From Magnetospirillum sp. 15-1 (lineage in GTDB: Bacteria; Pseudomonadota; Alphaproteobacteria; Rhodospirillales; Magnetospirillaceae): DNA of 64,000 bases. How positions within the stretch are numbered: position 1 is the stretch's first letter; each line of letters begins with the position of its first letter. The DNA lies in the NCBI RefSeq assembly GCF_900184795.1, contig NZ_FXXN01000016.1:1-64000 (forward strand), given 5' to 3'. Below, one piece after another: positions 17,291 through 25,568 of this stretch. The notes beneath the pieces are model-generated. The model had not been told where the DNA came from. It did no database searches and saw nothing but the letters and a program-made list of their open reading frames with translations. Position numbers and translations under genes: made by a program.

Positions 17291-19211
17291 AAATGGAAAA
17301 GGGGCGACTGCAATCGCCCCCCTCCTAAAAAAATACTTGACCAGCGCAGACAATAACGAAAACGCCCCCCAGGATCAAGTTGAAATCGCGCTTCGCTATG
17401 CCGCCGCTGGTATGCCGGTTTTTCCGTGCGACCCGGCCACCAAGCGGCCCTTGACGCCCAACGGCTTCCACGATGCCACGACCGACCCGGCAATCATTCA
17501 GGCATGGTGGCTCCAATACCTTGGCGCCATGATCGGATGCCCGACAGGCGCCAAGAGCGGCATTTGGGTGTTCGACGTGGATGTTGATCCGACCAAGGGC
17601 AAGGACGGCGAAGCTTCGCTCGCTGCCCTGGTGAATGCGCATAGCCCACTGCCGTCAACGCGCATTCACCGCACCCCGAGTGGCGGGCGTCACTACATCT
17701 TTTCCATGCCTGTGGGGCAGGAGGTGCGGTGTTCGGCGAACGCTATCGGCCCCGGCCTCGACGTGCGCGGTGATGGTGGGTATGTGATCATGCCGGGTTC
17801 CATTCGAGAGGATGGTGCCGAATACACCGTGGTGCAGGATTGTGCGCCTGTCGCTGCGCCCGAGTGGTTGCTGAACCTGACGACGAGTAGCCGGGGGCAA
17901 CCATCCCGTCCACTGCCAGTAGATGGCAAGATTGAAGAAGGCGGGCGCAATGACGCCTTGACCCGGCAGGCCGGTGCGTTGCGCAAGGTCGGTATGTCTG
18001 CCGGGCACATCCTTGACGCAATCCGCATCATCAACGCCACCAGATGCAACCCGGCGTTAGATGACGAAGAGGTGGTGGGGATTGTCCGATCCGTGGCGAG
18101 GTATGAACCGCAAGCGCCGATTTGGGAGGGATTTTCCGAGTCCGACCCGTCCACATTGATCCCCAGGCCTCCGGTTCCGCCGCGCTTCCGGCTTCTGACC
18201 TCTCGACAAGTGGACGATCTGCCCGCCGTGCCTGATCTGGTCCGGGGCGTCTTGCCCGCCCAAGGCATTGCAGCGATGTACGGACCAAGCATGTCGGGCA
18301 AGTCCTTCTTGCTACTCGACATGCTGGCATCCGTGGCGCTGGGGCTGGATTGGTTCGGGCATCGGGTTCGCCGCGCTGTCCCTGTCACCTATGTCGCCCT
18401 GGAAGGACAGGGCGGTATTCGTCGGCGCAAGATCGCACTGGAGGGGAAATATAATACCCTCCCCGAATCCTTTCGCTTCATGCTGTCCGGCGGGTTCGAC
18501 ATACGCAACGCTTCTGATCGGGCATCCCTGATTGAAGCCGTACAGGCCGTGAACGGCGGCGGCGGTATCGTGTGCATCGACACGCTGAATAACGCAGCCC
18601 CCGGTGCCGATGAAAATTCGAGCACAGATATGGGCGCGATGATCGGCGGTGCGAAGACGATCCAAAACGCATTGGGTGGTCTGGTGGTGCTGGTCCACCA
18701 CACCGGGAAAGACCCCGGCAAAGGGTTGCGGGGGCATTCGTCCCTACTGGCCGCGCTGGATGCGGCAATCGTCGTCGAGCGCGATGGCTCAGACCGGCGG
18801 TGCTGGAAGATCGCCAAAGCCAAGGATGACGCCGACGACGCTACCCATGCATTTGTCTTGCGCCCTAAGATCGTTGGGGCGGATGAAGAGGGCACGGTCA
18901 TTACCAGTTGCTGTGTTGATCCCCACCCCGATGGAACACCGGCAAAGACAAAGCCAAAGGGACCGCAGGGGGGTAATCAGCGTATTGCCTTCGATTGCCT
19001 TCGGGAAATTCTGAAGACCTCGCCGCACACCGGGCAGGGTGGCGCACCTGCCAATACTCCTTGCGTGACGATGAGCAGTTTGCATGAGGCATTAAAGGGA
19101 CGCCTCCCCTGTGAACCTGATCGCGTTTGGGGCCGAACCAAGGAAGTACTCACGGGCTTGATTAACCGAGAGTGCGTAGTGATGCGCGAGGACTGGTTGT
19201 GGCTGCCCTGA
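17271..19211 (+). CDS. Primase-polymerase/helicase fusion, island replication protein
   Basis: The 646-residue protein has an N-terminal archaeo-eukaryotic-type primase-polymerase domain (about 35-205) with the metal motif WVFDVDVD (100-106) and SGGRHYIF (137-144). A small primase C-terminal region follows (about 225-280, GRNDALTRQAGALRKVG). A RepA-like hexameric helicase/ATPase comes next, with Walker A GPSMSGKS (338-345), VALEGQGG and Walker B IVCIDTLN (433-440). The last 100 residues look like a winged-helix origin-binding tail. Such fusions replicate P4-like elements and satellites. ATG 17271 has GGGGGG upstream; a longer frame from 17154 would swallow the Cys-rich gene. Confidence 0.88.
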   Translation: MNAIGPENGKGATAIAPLLKKYLTSADNNENAPQDQVEIALRYAAAGMPVFPCDPATKRPLTPNGFHDATTDPAIIQAWWLQYLGAMIGCPTGAKSGIWVFDVDVDPTKGKDGEASLAALVNAHSPLPSTRIHRTPSGGRHYIFSMPVGQEVRCSANAIGPGLDVRGDGGYVIMPGSIREDGAEYTVVQDCAPVAAPEWLLNLTTSSRGQPSRPLPVDGKIEEGGRNDALTRQAGALRKVGMSAGHILDAIRIINATRCNPALDDEEVVGIVRSVARYEPQAPIWEGFSESDPSTLIPRPPVPPRFRLLTSRQVDDLPAVPDLVRGVLPAQGIAAMYGPSMSGKSFLLLDMLASVALGLDWFGHRVRRAVPVTYVALEGQGGIRRRKIALEGKYNTLPESFRFMLSGGFDIRNASDRASLIEAVQAVNGGGGIVCIDTLNNAAPGADENSSTDMGAMIGGAKTIQNALGGLVVLVHHTGKDPGKGLRGHSSLLAALDAAIVVERDGSDRRCWKIAKAKDDADDATHAFVLRPKIVGADEEGTVITSCCVDPHPDGTPAKTKPKGPQGGNQRIAFDCLREILKTSPHTGQGGAPANTPCVTMSSLHEALKGRLPCEPDRVWGRTKEVLTGLINRECVVMREDWLWLP

Positions 19212-19219
19212 CCCCGGAT

Positions 19220-19306
19220 GCACCCCGAATTCCCCGCACCCATAGGGTGCTTCGGTGATTTCGGGGAACGGGCACCCCGAATTCGGGGATTTCGGGGATT
19301 TCGGGG
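19220..19306 (+). repeat. Repeat and dyad cluster before the packaging genes (candidate cos site)
   Basis: The gap before the HNH gene holds two copies of GCACCCCGAATTC (19220 and 19272), a hairpin GCACCC-ata-GGGTGC (19236-19250), a perfect 14-bp palindrome CCCCGAATTCGGGG (19275-19288) and three copies of GATTTCGGGG (19257, 19288, 19297). In HK97-like phages the cos site lies just upstream of HNH and terminase genes, so this may be the packaging start. A replication origin bound by the primase-helicase is the other option. Confidence 0.5.
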
Positions 19307-19324
19307 AAATATGGAGAATGAACG

Positions 19325-19687
19325 ATGAGCGCTGATCCCTTCTATCAATCCGCCACCTGGAAGCGCCTACGTGCTGCCGTGCTGGTTCGTGATTCCCTGT
19401 GCAGGACACCGGGCTGTGGCGCCAAGGCAACCGAGGTTGACCACATTGTTGAACGCCGCCGTGGTGGCTCTGACGCGATGAGCAACCTTCGTGGCCTATG
19501 CCATCACTGTCATGGGCAACGCTCCCGTGGTGCTGAGCCTCGTGCTCGTGGTTGCCATGCTGATGGAAGTCCGCGTGATCCACGCCATTGGTGGAACAGT
19601 GGGAAATCGCTCGGGGCTGGGAGCGGAAACCGATGTGGGGTCACAGAAAAAGTTAGTTTCGGAATTTTTGATGGGGAGGGCGAATAA
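19325..19687 (+). CDS. HNH endonuclease of the packaging module
   Basis: The 120-residue protein has the HNH fold: zinc-type CRTPGC, the catalytic His in TEVDHIVERRRGG, Asn in DAMSNLRGLC and CHHCHGQR. Such HNH proteins sit beside terminase in HK97-like phages and are needed there for cutting cos DNA and for head morphogenesis. The last 40 residues (after CHHCH) are low in recognisable pattern. The stop overlaps the terL start (TAATG), so both are made together. The gene follows the candidate cos region directly. Confidence 0.88.
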   Translation: MSADPFYQSATWKRLRAAVLVRDSLCRTPGCGAKATEVDHIVERRRGGSDAMSNLRGLCHHCHGQRSRGAEPRARGCHADGSPRDPRHWWNSGKSLGAGSGNRCGVTEKVSFGIFDGEGE

Positions 19688-21282
19688 TGGGACTTCGTGG
19701 CCCTGGTGCAAAAAAGCGAAAATTATCGCCTGCGCCCCAAATTACTGACGAAAATATAACAGTGCGGCCAGATTGGCGAGCCGAAAAATTGAGCCGTGCT
19801 GAACGGGTAATTCGTTTCATTGAAGGATTGACGATTACAGCCGGTAAAAATGCCGGGCAACCGTTCATTCTTCGTCCATGGCAAAAGGAAATTATCCAGG
19901 AAATTTACGCGACCGATGCCAACGGTAAGCGCAAAATTCGGCAGGGCGTGATTTCCCTTGGCCGAAAAAACGGAAAATCTGCAATCTGCGCCGCGCTCGC
20001 CCTGGTGCATCTGGTTGGCCCCGAGTCTGTTCCTCGTGGACAGGTCGTCTCTGCTGCTGCTGATCGGGGGCAAGCGGCCTTGATCTTCAATGAAGTAAAG
20101 GCATTTTCCGATGCTCACGAGGAAATCAGCGAACGCCTCGTTTTCCGCTCGCACAACAAAACAATTGAAGATGAACTGACCGGCAGCACCTATGCGGCGC
20201 TGTCTTCTGATGCCCGCAAGGCTCACGGTCTTTCACCGACGTTCGCTATTGCTGACGAGCTTGCGCAATGGCTTGGCCGCGATCTTCTCGACGCTTTGCG
20301 CACCGGGCAAGGTGCGCATAGTGAGCCGCTGTTGGTCTGCATTTCCACCCGCTCGCCTGATCCGGCCAATCCGCTGGAAGAACTGATTGAATACGGCAAC
20401 CAAGTTGACGATCCGACATTCTTTTCCGTCATTTATTCCGCACCGATTGATGCCGATCCCTGGGACGAAAAGACTTGGGCAATGGCAAACCCGGCATTGG
20501 GTGATTTCCGCGACCTGGACGACGTTCGCATTCAGGCCAAGCAAGCCCAAGCGATTCCTTCGCTCGAAAGCGCGTTTAGAAGCTACGTGCTTAATCAGCA
20601 AATTGCCGTGGATGATAGATTTATTGGCCCCAATGAATGGGATGCGTGCAGCGGCACGGCTGAGGCATCGGGGCCATGCTATGGCGGGTTAGACCTTTCC
20701 AGCGGCGCGAATGACCTCACGGCCTTCAGTCTTTATTGGCCGGAAACGGGACGCCTCGACGTGTGGGGTTTTATCCCTGGCGAAGTGCTGACCCAAAAGA
20801 GCCACGAAGACCGGGCAGATTATGGGCTGTGGCATAACCAAAAACACATAGTGAAAATGCCGGGAAAGGCGATTGATCGCGCATGGCTTGGTGCCTGGAT
20901 TGCCAGTAAAACCAACGCGCTTGACCTCCAATCTATCGCGTCTGACCGCTGGGGCCTTGCTGATCTGGAAACGGCGTGGGAACGCGAAGGGCTGTATTTG
21001 CCTCTCACTCCGATGGGAACAGGATTTAAAGATTCTAGTCCTGCCCTTCAGGCTTTCGAGGTGGCCGTTCTCGACACGAAAATAAAGCACGGCGGGAATC
21101 CGCTACTTCGCTGGGCTGTGGCAAACGTGGTGGTTGATACGGACCCTTCGGGTAACAGGAAGCCTGCGAAGAACCGATCCAGGGGAAGAATTGATCCGGC
21201 GGTTGCTGCAATTCAGGCTGTTTCTGCTGCATCTCGTGCGCCAGCTGTCGCAGATTGGTCTTTCACTGGCCTCGCTGTCTAG
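19687..21282 (+). CDS. terL: Large terminase subunit, HK97 type
   Basis: TerL cuts concatemeric DNA and pumps it into the prohead. The 531-residue protein has the ATPase domain with a variant Walker A LGRKNGKS (91-98), Walker B FAIADE (186-191) and coupling region LLVCISTRS. An RNase H-type nuclease domain follows, with Asp336 in GGLDLSSGAND, the segment IASDRWG and C-terminal RGRIDPAVA. It is full length for the family. No separate small terminase gene is seen between HNH and terL or elsewhere. The N-terminal RGPGAKKRK tail is like that of P27-family small subunits and may bind DNA; this is an inference. The 5' end of the gene is richer in A/T than chromosomal neighbours. Confidence 0.92.
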   Translation: MGLRGPGAKKRKLSPAPQITDENITVRPDWRAEKLSRAERVIRFIEGLTITAGKNAGQPFILRPWQKEIIQEIYATDANGKRKIRQGVISLGRKNGKSAICAALALVHLVGPESVPRGQVVSAAADRGQAALIFNEVKAFSDAHEEISERLVFRSHNKTIEDELTGSTYAALSSDARKAHGLSPTFAIADELAQWLGRDLLDALRTGQGAHSEPLLVCISTRSPDPANPLEELIEYGNQVDDPTFFSVIYSAPIDADPWDEKTWAMANPALGDFRDLDDVRIQAKQAQAIPSLESAFRSYVLNQQIAVDDRFIGPNEWDACSGTAEASGPCYGGLDLSSGANDLTAFSLYWPETGRLDVWGFIPGEVLTQKSHEDRADYGLWHNQKHIVKMPGKAIDRAWLGAWIASKTNALDLQSIASDRWGLADLETAWEREGLYLPLTPMGTGFKDSSPALQAFEVAVLDTKIKHGGNPLLRWAVANVVVDTDPSGNRKPAKNRSRGRIDPAVAAIQAVSAASRAPAVADWSFTGLAV

Positions 21283-21376
21283 TATTGATCAAGTAAGCTA
21301 ATAGTAGAAAGTGCTTGCGAAACGGTTGCTGTAGGCGTATGCCAGAGACTAACCGTGTCATCGCAAGGAACTAACT

Positions 21377-22630
21377 ATGTCTATTCGCTCTCTTCAGGAC
21401 CAGCGGGCCAAGATCATCAAGGAAATGCGCTCGCTTGCCGACGCTTCTGGCGCTGCCAACTTGTCGCCCGAGCAGGAAGCCCGGTTCGACACGCTGAAAA
21501 CCGAGCTTGAAGGCGTCGAGACCCGCATGGGTCGCCAGACGCTCTTGGACGAGGCCGAACGCCGCGCCGCTGGGCAGGCCATCACCGGCAATGCTGATCG
21601 CCACCTTGACGCCGAGCTTCGCAACTTCTCGCTTGTCCGTGCCATCGGCGCCGCCGCTGGCCTGCCGGGCATTGACGGTGGGCGTGAGCGGGAAATCTCC
21701 GCCGAGCTTCGCCGCCGCACCGGGGACACCGGGGACGGCATCCTTATTCCCATGCAGGTGTTCGAGACCCGCGCTCAGACTGCCGGAAATGGCACCGCTG
21801 GCGGCTTCCTGGTGGGCACCGATCATCGTGATGATCTGTTCATTGACCGTTTGCGTTCGTCCCTGGTCACTTCCCGCCTGGGCGCTACCGTCATTTCCGG
21901 CCTGACTGGCCCGGTGGCGATTCCCAAGCGCAGCACGAGCACCACGGCCCAGTGGGTTGGTGAAAATCAGGATCTGGACGACTCGGACCAGTCGTTTGGC
22001 CAACTGAGCATGGCCCCCAAGCACGTTGGCATTCTGACCGAGATTTCCCGCCAGTTGCTCTTGCAGACCTCGAACGACATCGAACAACTGACCCGTGCCG
22101 ACATGGCCGCTCAGTTGGCCGAAGCCGTTGACCTTGCCGCGATCAACGGAAATGGCGTCGGCAAGCCGCTGGGCATCCTTCAGACCGAGGGCATTGGCTC
22201 CGTTGACCTGTCTTCCGTGACTTGGGCCAAGGTGCTGGAGTTCATCGAAGACCTGGAAGTTGCCGACAGCGACGGCACGGCCTTCCTGACCCATCCGTCC
22301 GTCCGCAAGACGCTCCGTTCGACGCCAAAGGCTAAGGACGGCAGCGGCAATGCGCTGGATGCCAAAATGATCATGGAGGGCCGCAACATGCTGGCGGATT
22401 ACCCCCTGATCGCCTCGACCCTGGTTCCCACCACCCTTGGCGGTGGCAGCGATTCGGCGCTTATTTTCGGCAAGTGGTCTGACATGATCATCGGGTATTG
22501 GGATACCTTCTCGATTCTGGTCAACCCCTACGGGGACGCCTACAAGAGGGGCGGCGTTCAGGTCCGGGCCATGCTTACCTGCGATACGGCGGTTCGCCAC
22601 GCCAAATCCTTCAGCGCGGCCACGCTGTAA
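21377..22630 (+). CDS. HK97-type major capsid protein
   Basis: The 417-residue protein forms the icosahedral head. Residues 1-110 are a predicted coiled-coil scaffold (delta) domain (RSLQDQRAKIIKEMRSLAD... LDEAERRAAGQ), normally removed by the prohead protease. The HK97 fold follows, with TSRLGATVISGLTGPVAIPKR, QWVGENQDLDDSDQSFGQLSMAPKH, an E-loop-like region and the C-terminal GYWDTFSILVNPYGDAYKRGGVQVRAML. AAGGA lies before ATG 21377. The stop overlaps the protease start (TAATG). In classic HK97 modules the capsid comes after portal and protease; here it comes first. Confidence 0.93.
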   Translation: MSIRSLQDQRAKIIKEMRSLADASGAANLSPEQEARFDTLKTELEGVETRMGRQTLLDEAERRAAGQAITGNADRHLDAELRNFSLVRAIGAAAGLPGIDGGREREISAELRRRTGDTGDGILIPMQVFETRAQTAGNGTAGGFLVGTDHRDDLFIDRLRSSLVTSRLGATVISGLTGPVAIPKRSTSTTAQWVGENQDLDDSDQSFGQLSMAPKHVGILTEISRQLLLQTSNDIEQLTRADMAAQLAEAVDLAAINGNGVGKPLGILQTEGIGSVDLSSVTWAKVLEFIEDLEVADSDGTAFLTHPSVRKTLRSTPKAKDGSGNALDAKMIMEGRNMLADYPLIASTLVPTTLGGGSDSALIFGKWSDMIIGYWDTFSILVNPYGDAYKRGGVQVRAMLTCDTAVRHAKSFSAATL

Positions 22631-23160
22631 TGGCCGCGACCATCGAGCGGCGCGGGGCTTTCGAGCTTCGCGCCGCCGGTGGCCGCAGGCTTGAGGGCTA
22701 TGCCGCCACCTTCAACAGCCCCGCCCAAATCGGGCGCTTCAAGGAAATCATCAAGCCCGGTGCCTTCCGTTCGTCCCTGCTGGCGGGCAAGGATGTTCTC
22801 GCCCTGGTGGACCACCAGCCGGGCCAACTTCTCGCCCGTACCAGTGCGGGCACGCTTCGGCTGTCCGAGGATGCCAAGGGGCTGAAATTTGAAATCGACG
22901 TTCCGGCAACCACGTTGGGCAACGACATTCTTGCACTTGCCGAATCCCGCAACTTGGGCGGCATGTCGTTCGGTTTCCGCGTGACCGATGAGGCTTGGCC
23001 CAAAGGCGACATGCGGGAACTGCGGGCGGTGGACCTGATCGAAATTTCCGTTGTGCAGGCGTTTCCCGCCTATTCCGCGACTGAGATCAACGCCCGTTCC
23101 GCCGCCGCTGTGGGTGCCTCGCTGTCACGGGCACAGCGTTATATGGAGACCGTGCGATGA
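22630..23160 (+). CDS. HK97-family prohead protease
   Basis: The 176-residue enzyme is a phage maturation protease (S78 family fold). It shows LEGYAATFNSPAQIGRFKEIIKPGAFRSSL near the N-terminus, the catalytic His in LVDHQPGQLL and the catalytic Ser in LGGMSFGFRV, followed by LRAVDLIEISVVQAFPAYSAT. It would cleave the scaffold domain of the capsid gene product just upstream. It starts at ATG 22630 inside the capsid stop (TAATG) and overlaps the portal start by ATGA. The three head genes are therefore translationally coupled. Full length for the family. Confidence 0.92.
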   Translation: MAATIERRGAFELRAAGGRRLEGYAATFNSPAQIGRFKEIIKPGAFRSSLLAGKDVLALVDHQPGQLLARTSAGTLRLSEDAKGLKFEIDVPATTLGNDILALAESRNLGGMSFGFRVTDEAWPKGDMRELRAVDLIEISVVQAFPAYSATEINARSAAAVGASLSRAQRYMETVR

Positions 23161-24317
23161 GCATTCTCGACCGTTTGGCCGGTGCCATCGGCTATGAACG
23201 TCGCGCGGCTGATCCTTCATGGTCCGCGCTCTCTGGCGGTGGCACCTTGGCATCTTCCGGTGCCTTGGTGAACGCCCGCACCTCGGAGAACCTGAGCACG
23301 GTTCTCGCCTGCGTGGGGGCTATTTCCTCTGCCCTGGCCTCGCTGCCCGCTTATTGTTATCGAGTGCTCCCTACTGGCCGTGAAGAGGACAGGGGACACC
23401 CCGTCGCCAAACTGACTCGGCGCCCGAACCATAATATGACGTGGCCCGACTGGGTGGAGTTCACCGTGTCCGAGGTGCTGCGATTTGGCAACGCCTTGTC
23501 GGTTATCGAGACAGACGGGACCGGGCAGCCGACCGCGCTTCGTCCCGTCCCGTGGCAGAATGTCCAGGTGATCTTGCTGCCTTCGGGCCGCTTGGCGTTC
23601 GATGTGATCCACATTGTTGGACCATTCGGCGGCACCGGTCAGCCGCGCCGCTATCTGGATAGCGAGGTGTTCCACCTCAAGGACCGGAGCGACGATGGCT
23701 TGCTTGGCCGCTCCCGGCTGTCCCGTGCCCCGGAAGTGCTGGGCAATGCCCTGGGTCTTCAGGAATATGTCGGGTCGATGTGGGCGAACCAAGCAACGCC
23801 CGGTGGCGTGGTGAAAATCGCCAGCCGCTTGGATCAGGCGCAATACACCACCTTGGCAGCGCGTTTTAACCAGAAGTATGCAGGCACCGGCAACGCCAAG
23901 AAAACCATGATCCTCGACAACGGGGCAGACTGGCAACCAATGTCCGTCTCTCCTGAAGACGCGGAAGTGTTGGCCTCTCGCCGGTTCAGCGTCGAGGAAC
24001 TGTGCCGCTTGTTCCAGGTGCCGCCGCCGATTGTTCAGGACTACACCCACAACACATTCACCAATAGCGCCCAAGCAGCCCTGTGGTTCGCACAGTTCAG
24101 CTTGGCGACCTGGGCAACGAAGATTGAAGCGGAATTTGCGCGCTCTGTGTTCGTGGATGATACCCACCGGCTGGAAATCGACCTGAGCGGCTTGACCCGA
24201 GGCGACTGGGCCACACGGTGGCAAGCCTGGAAGATCGCCACCGATGGCGGGATTTTGGACGCCAACGAAATCCGCGAAATGGAAGGCTTCAACCCGCGCC
24301 CGGTGGCCGCGCCATGA
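23157..24317 (+). CDS. HK97-family portal protein
   Basis: The 386-residue portal forms the dodecameric DNA gate of the head. Typical features are the N-terminal VNARTSENLSTVLACVGAISSALASLP, the central LGRSRLSRAPEVLGNALGLQEYVGSMWANQATPGGV, and the helical FSVEELCRLFQVPPPIVQDYTHNTFTNSAQAALWF. The clip and crown end in GGILDANEIREMEGFNP. It overlaps protease and the next small gene by ATGA at both ends. After it no head-tail connector, head closure or tail gene follows, which is the key reason to see the island as a satellite. Confidence 0.93.
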   Translation: MSILDRLAGAIGYERRAADPSWSALSGGGTLASSGALVNARTSENLSTVLACVGAISSALASLPAYCYRVLPTGREEDRGHPVAKLTRRPNHNMTWPDWVEFTVSEVLRFGNALSVIETDGTGQPTALRPVPWQNVQVILLPSGRLAFDVIHIVGPFGGTGQPRRYLDSEVFHLKDRSDDGLLGRSRLSRAPEVLGNALGLQEYVGSMWANQATPGGVVKIASRLDQAQYTTLAARFNQKYAGTGNAKKTMILDNGADWQPMSVSPEDAEVLASRRFSVEELCRLFQVPPPIVQDYTHNTFTNSAQAALWFAQFSLATWATKIEAEFARSVFVDDTHRLEIDLSGLTRGDWATRWQAWKIATDGGILDANEIREMEGFNPRPVAAP

Positions 24318-24601
24318 GCGAGACGGCTTCCGTAGAAGTAACCGTCTTAAACATGGTCGCCGTAACGGGTGGCACCACACTCGCCCATGCCGACGTGTCG
24401 CTTCTGATCGCAGGCGTCGAGATCATTATCCGCAATCTGAAGGTTTCGCGCCTGCGTGGTGGCCGCTTGGGCGTCGAGTTGCCCACCACCCGCGATCCAG
24501 CGGGACGCTGGGCACCTTCGATGACGCTCCCTGAAGAACTGCACCGGCCCATCGCTTCGGCGGTGCTGGCGCATTATGGCTGCGGAAAAATGGTCTATTG
24601 A
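24314..24601 (+). CDS. Small protein with SpoVG-like pattern
   Basis: The 95-residue product starts at ATG 24314 overlapping the portal stop. Its middle (HADVSLLIAGVEIIIRNLKVSRL, then GRLGVELPTTRDPAGRWAPS and a C-terminal helix) resembles the layout of SpoVG-type proteins: beta strands, a short conserved P...D..G loop and a final helix. SpoVG binds DNA or RNA. Similar small proteins occur in alphaproteobacterial phages with no known role. A head-completion role is not supported by pattern. It is the last gene of the rightward block. Confidence 0.5.
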   Translation: MSETASVEVTVLNMVAVTGGTTLAHADVSLLIAGVEIIIRNLKVSRLRGGRLGVELPTTRDPAGRWAPSMTLPEELHRPIASAVLAHYGCGKMVY

Positions 24602-24716
24602 GCTTCCATGCCGTCGAGCATGGGCGGGGCTTAGTCGGATAGTCCCCCGCGCATCGAAAGCAACACCGACAGCCCGCAGCACCCTTTTATACCTAGGGGG
24701 GCGTGGCGGGCAAAAC

Positions 24717-24756
24717 AAGCGGGCAGTCCTTTACGGGGCTGCCCGCTTTATTTATT
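24717..24756. terminator. Terminator at the end of the island's packaging operon
   Basis: AAGCGGGCAG pairs with CTGCCCGCTT around a 12-base loop and is followed by tttatttatt on the plus strand. On the minus strand the stem is followed by ttgtttt, so it can also end the small convergent gene at 24752-24916. It cleanly ends the alpA-to-portal block. Confidence 0.85.
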
Positions 24757-24916
24757 CCGCTAATTCGGCCTCAATCGCAGCAATCACCCCTTGGAGCGTT
24801 GCAATCTCTTGAAGCATTTCCTTGCTAATGATCTTTTTGCCGTTCGTCAGTTCAATTAGAAGCTTGCCGCGCTGGCTCTTGTACGTAGCAAGCGCCCTTT
24901 TGAGATCGCCAGTCAT
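24752..24916 (-). CDS. Small helical protein, 54 residues
   Basis: A minus-strand frame starts at ATG 24916 with AAGGGGAAG 7 bases upstream and ends at TAA inside the terminator tail. The product (MTGDLKRALATYKSQRGKLL... ATLQGVIAAIEAELAE) is Lys/Glu-rich and predicted almost wholly helical, perhaps a short coiled coil. It is unlike any protein I can name. The good ribosome binding site and the terminator directly after it support a real gene. Its orientation opposite to the packaging operon suggests separate control, for example expression in the integrated state. Confidence 0.6.
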   Translation of the reverse strand: MTGDLKRALATYKSQRGKLLIELTNGKKIISKEMLQEIATLQGVIAAIEAELAE

Positions 24917-24995
24917 TTCGCTTCCCCTTTTGTCATCAACCAGAACTCAGTGTACCATACTCAACCAAGCGCGCAAAAAGGGTGACAGGTGCGAC

Positions 24996-25211
24996 ATGTG
25001 TGATCTGAACAATCGGGAAATTAAGGCATTAAACCACTGCTGCTGGGATTCGCCTGAATCGCTTGATGCTTTTCCGGGAGCCGGTAAAAAGACGATCCAG
25101 GGGCTAATTGACAGGGGCTACCTGATCTATACCGAGAAGCCGGGATATACGCATGGCGAATACGTCGAGCTTAGCCCGGAAGGGAAGGCTGCATTGGATC
25201 GGTGTCGCTAG
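24996..25211 (+). CDS. Small winged-helix-like protein, 71 residues
   Basis: ATG 24996 opens a frame (MCDLNNREIKALNHCCWDSP...). The segment TIQGLIDRGYLIYTEKPGYTHGEYVELSPEGKAALDRC has the pattern of a winged-helix wing and end: GLIDRGYL, hairpin, Y.LTP.G...L. It could bind DNA or another protein. It is divergent from the 54-residue gene, so the gap at 24917-24995 probably holds promoters for both. The role in the island (regulator or cargo) is unknown. Confidence 0.55.
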   Translation: MCDLNNREIKALNHCCWDSPESLDAFPGAGKKTIQGLIDRGYLIYTEKPGYTHGEYVELSPEGKAALDRCR

Positions 25212-25215
25212 GATC

Positions 25216-25443
25216 TTACTGCCGCACCCGGCCCGTTTCGCGCCCTGTGGTATCGCGGATAATCCAGCCGTTCACATATGGCTCCACCGTGCCCACCTGC
25301 CGCCCGGTGCTGTCACGGATGATATAGCGTCCGTTCGTCCAAGGTTCGAGGCGTTGCCCCGGTGCTGGCATGGGTGGCGGTGCGGCTTGTTGGGCAAGCG
25401 CGGCGGGGGATATCAATAGCAGGATGATTATGAGGGTGCGCAT
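25216..25443 (-). CDS. Small secreted protein with a two-fold repeat
   Basis: The 75-residue product has a clear signal peptide (MRTLIIILLLISPAALAQQA) and a mature part of about 55 residues. The mature part contains two similar units, NGRYIIRDSTGRQVGTVEP and NGWIIRDTTGRETGRV, each a predicted beta hairpin. I do not know the family as a defined function, although short periplasmic repeat proteins of this look occur in alphaproteobacteria. It is the last gene before attR and is transcribed leftward. A cargo (moron) gene expressed by the host in the integrated state is a reasonable guess. Confidence 0.65.
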   Translation of the reverse strand: MRTLIIILLLISPAALAQQAAPPPMPAPGQRLEPWTNGRYIIRDSTGRQVGTVEPYVNGWIIRDTTGRETGRVRQ

Positions 25444-25491
25444 TGCACCATGATGCCACGGTCACAGGGCGTTTCGCCATGGTCCGCATTT

Positions 25492-25513
25492 GGTGCCTAC
25501 AGTGGTGCCTATT
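25492..25513 (+). repeat. GGTGCCTA repeats next to attR (candidate arm-type sites)
   Basis: GGTGCCTACA (25492-25501) and GGTGCCTATT (25504-25513) repeat the motif found three times in direct order beside attL. Their presence near both ends and nowhere else noticed in the island suggests binding by the integrase arm domain. Confidence 0.6.
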
Positions 25514-25568
25514 GGAAATCAGGAATGAATAAGGGGTCACGGAATGACCCGCAACCCCTTGAAATCAT

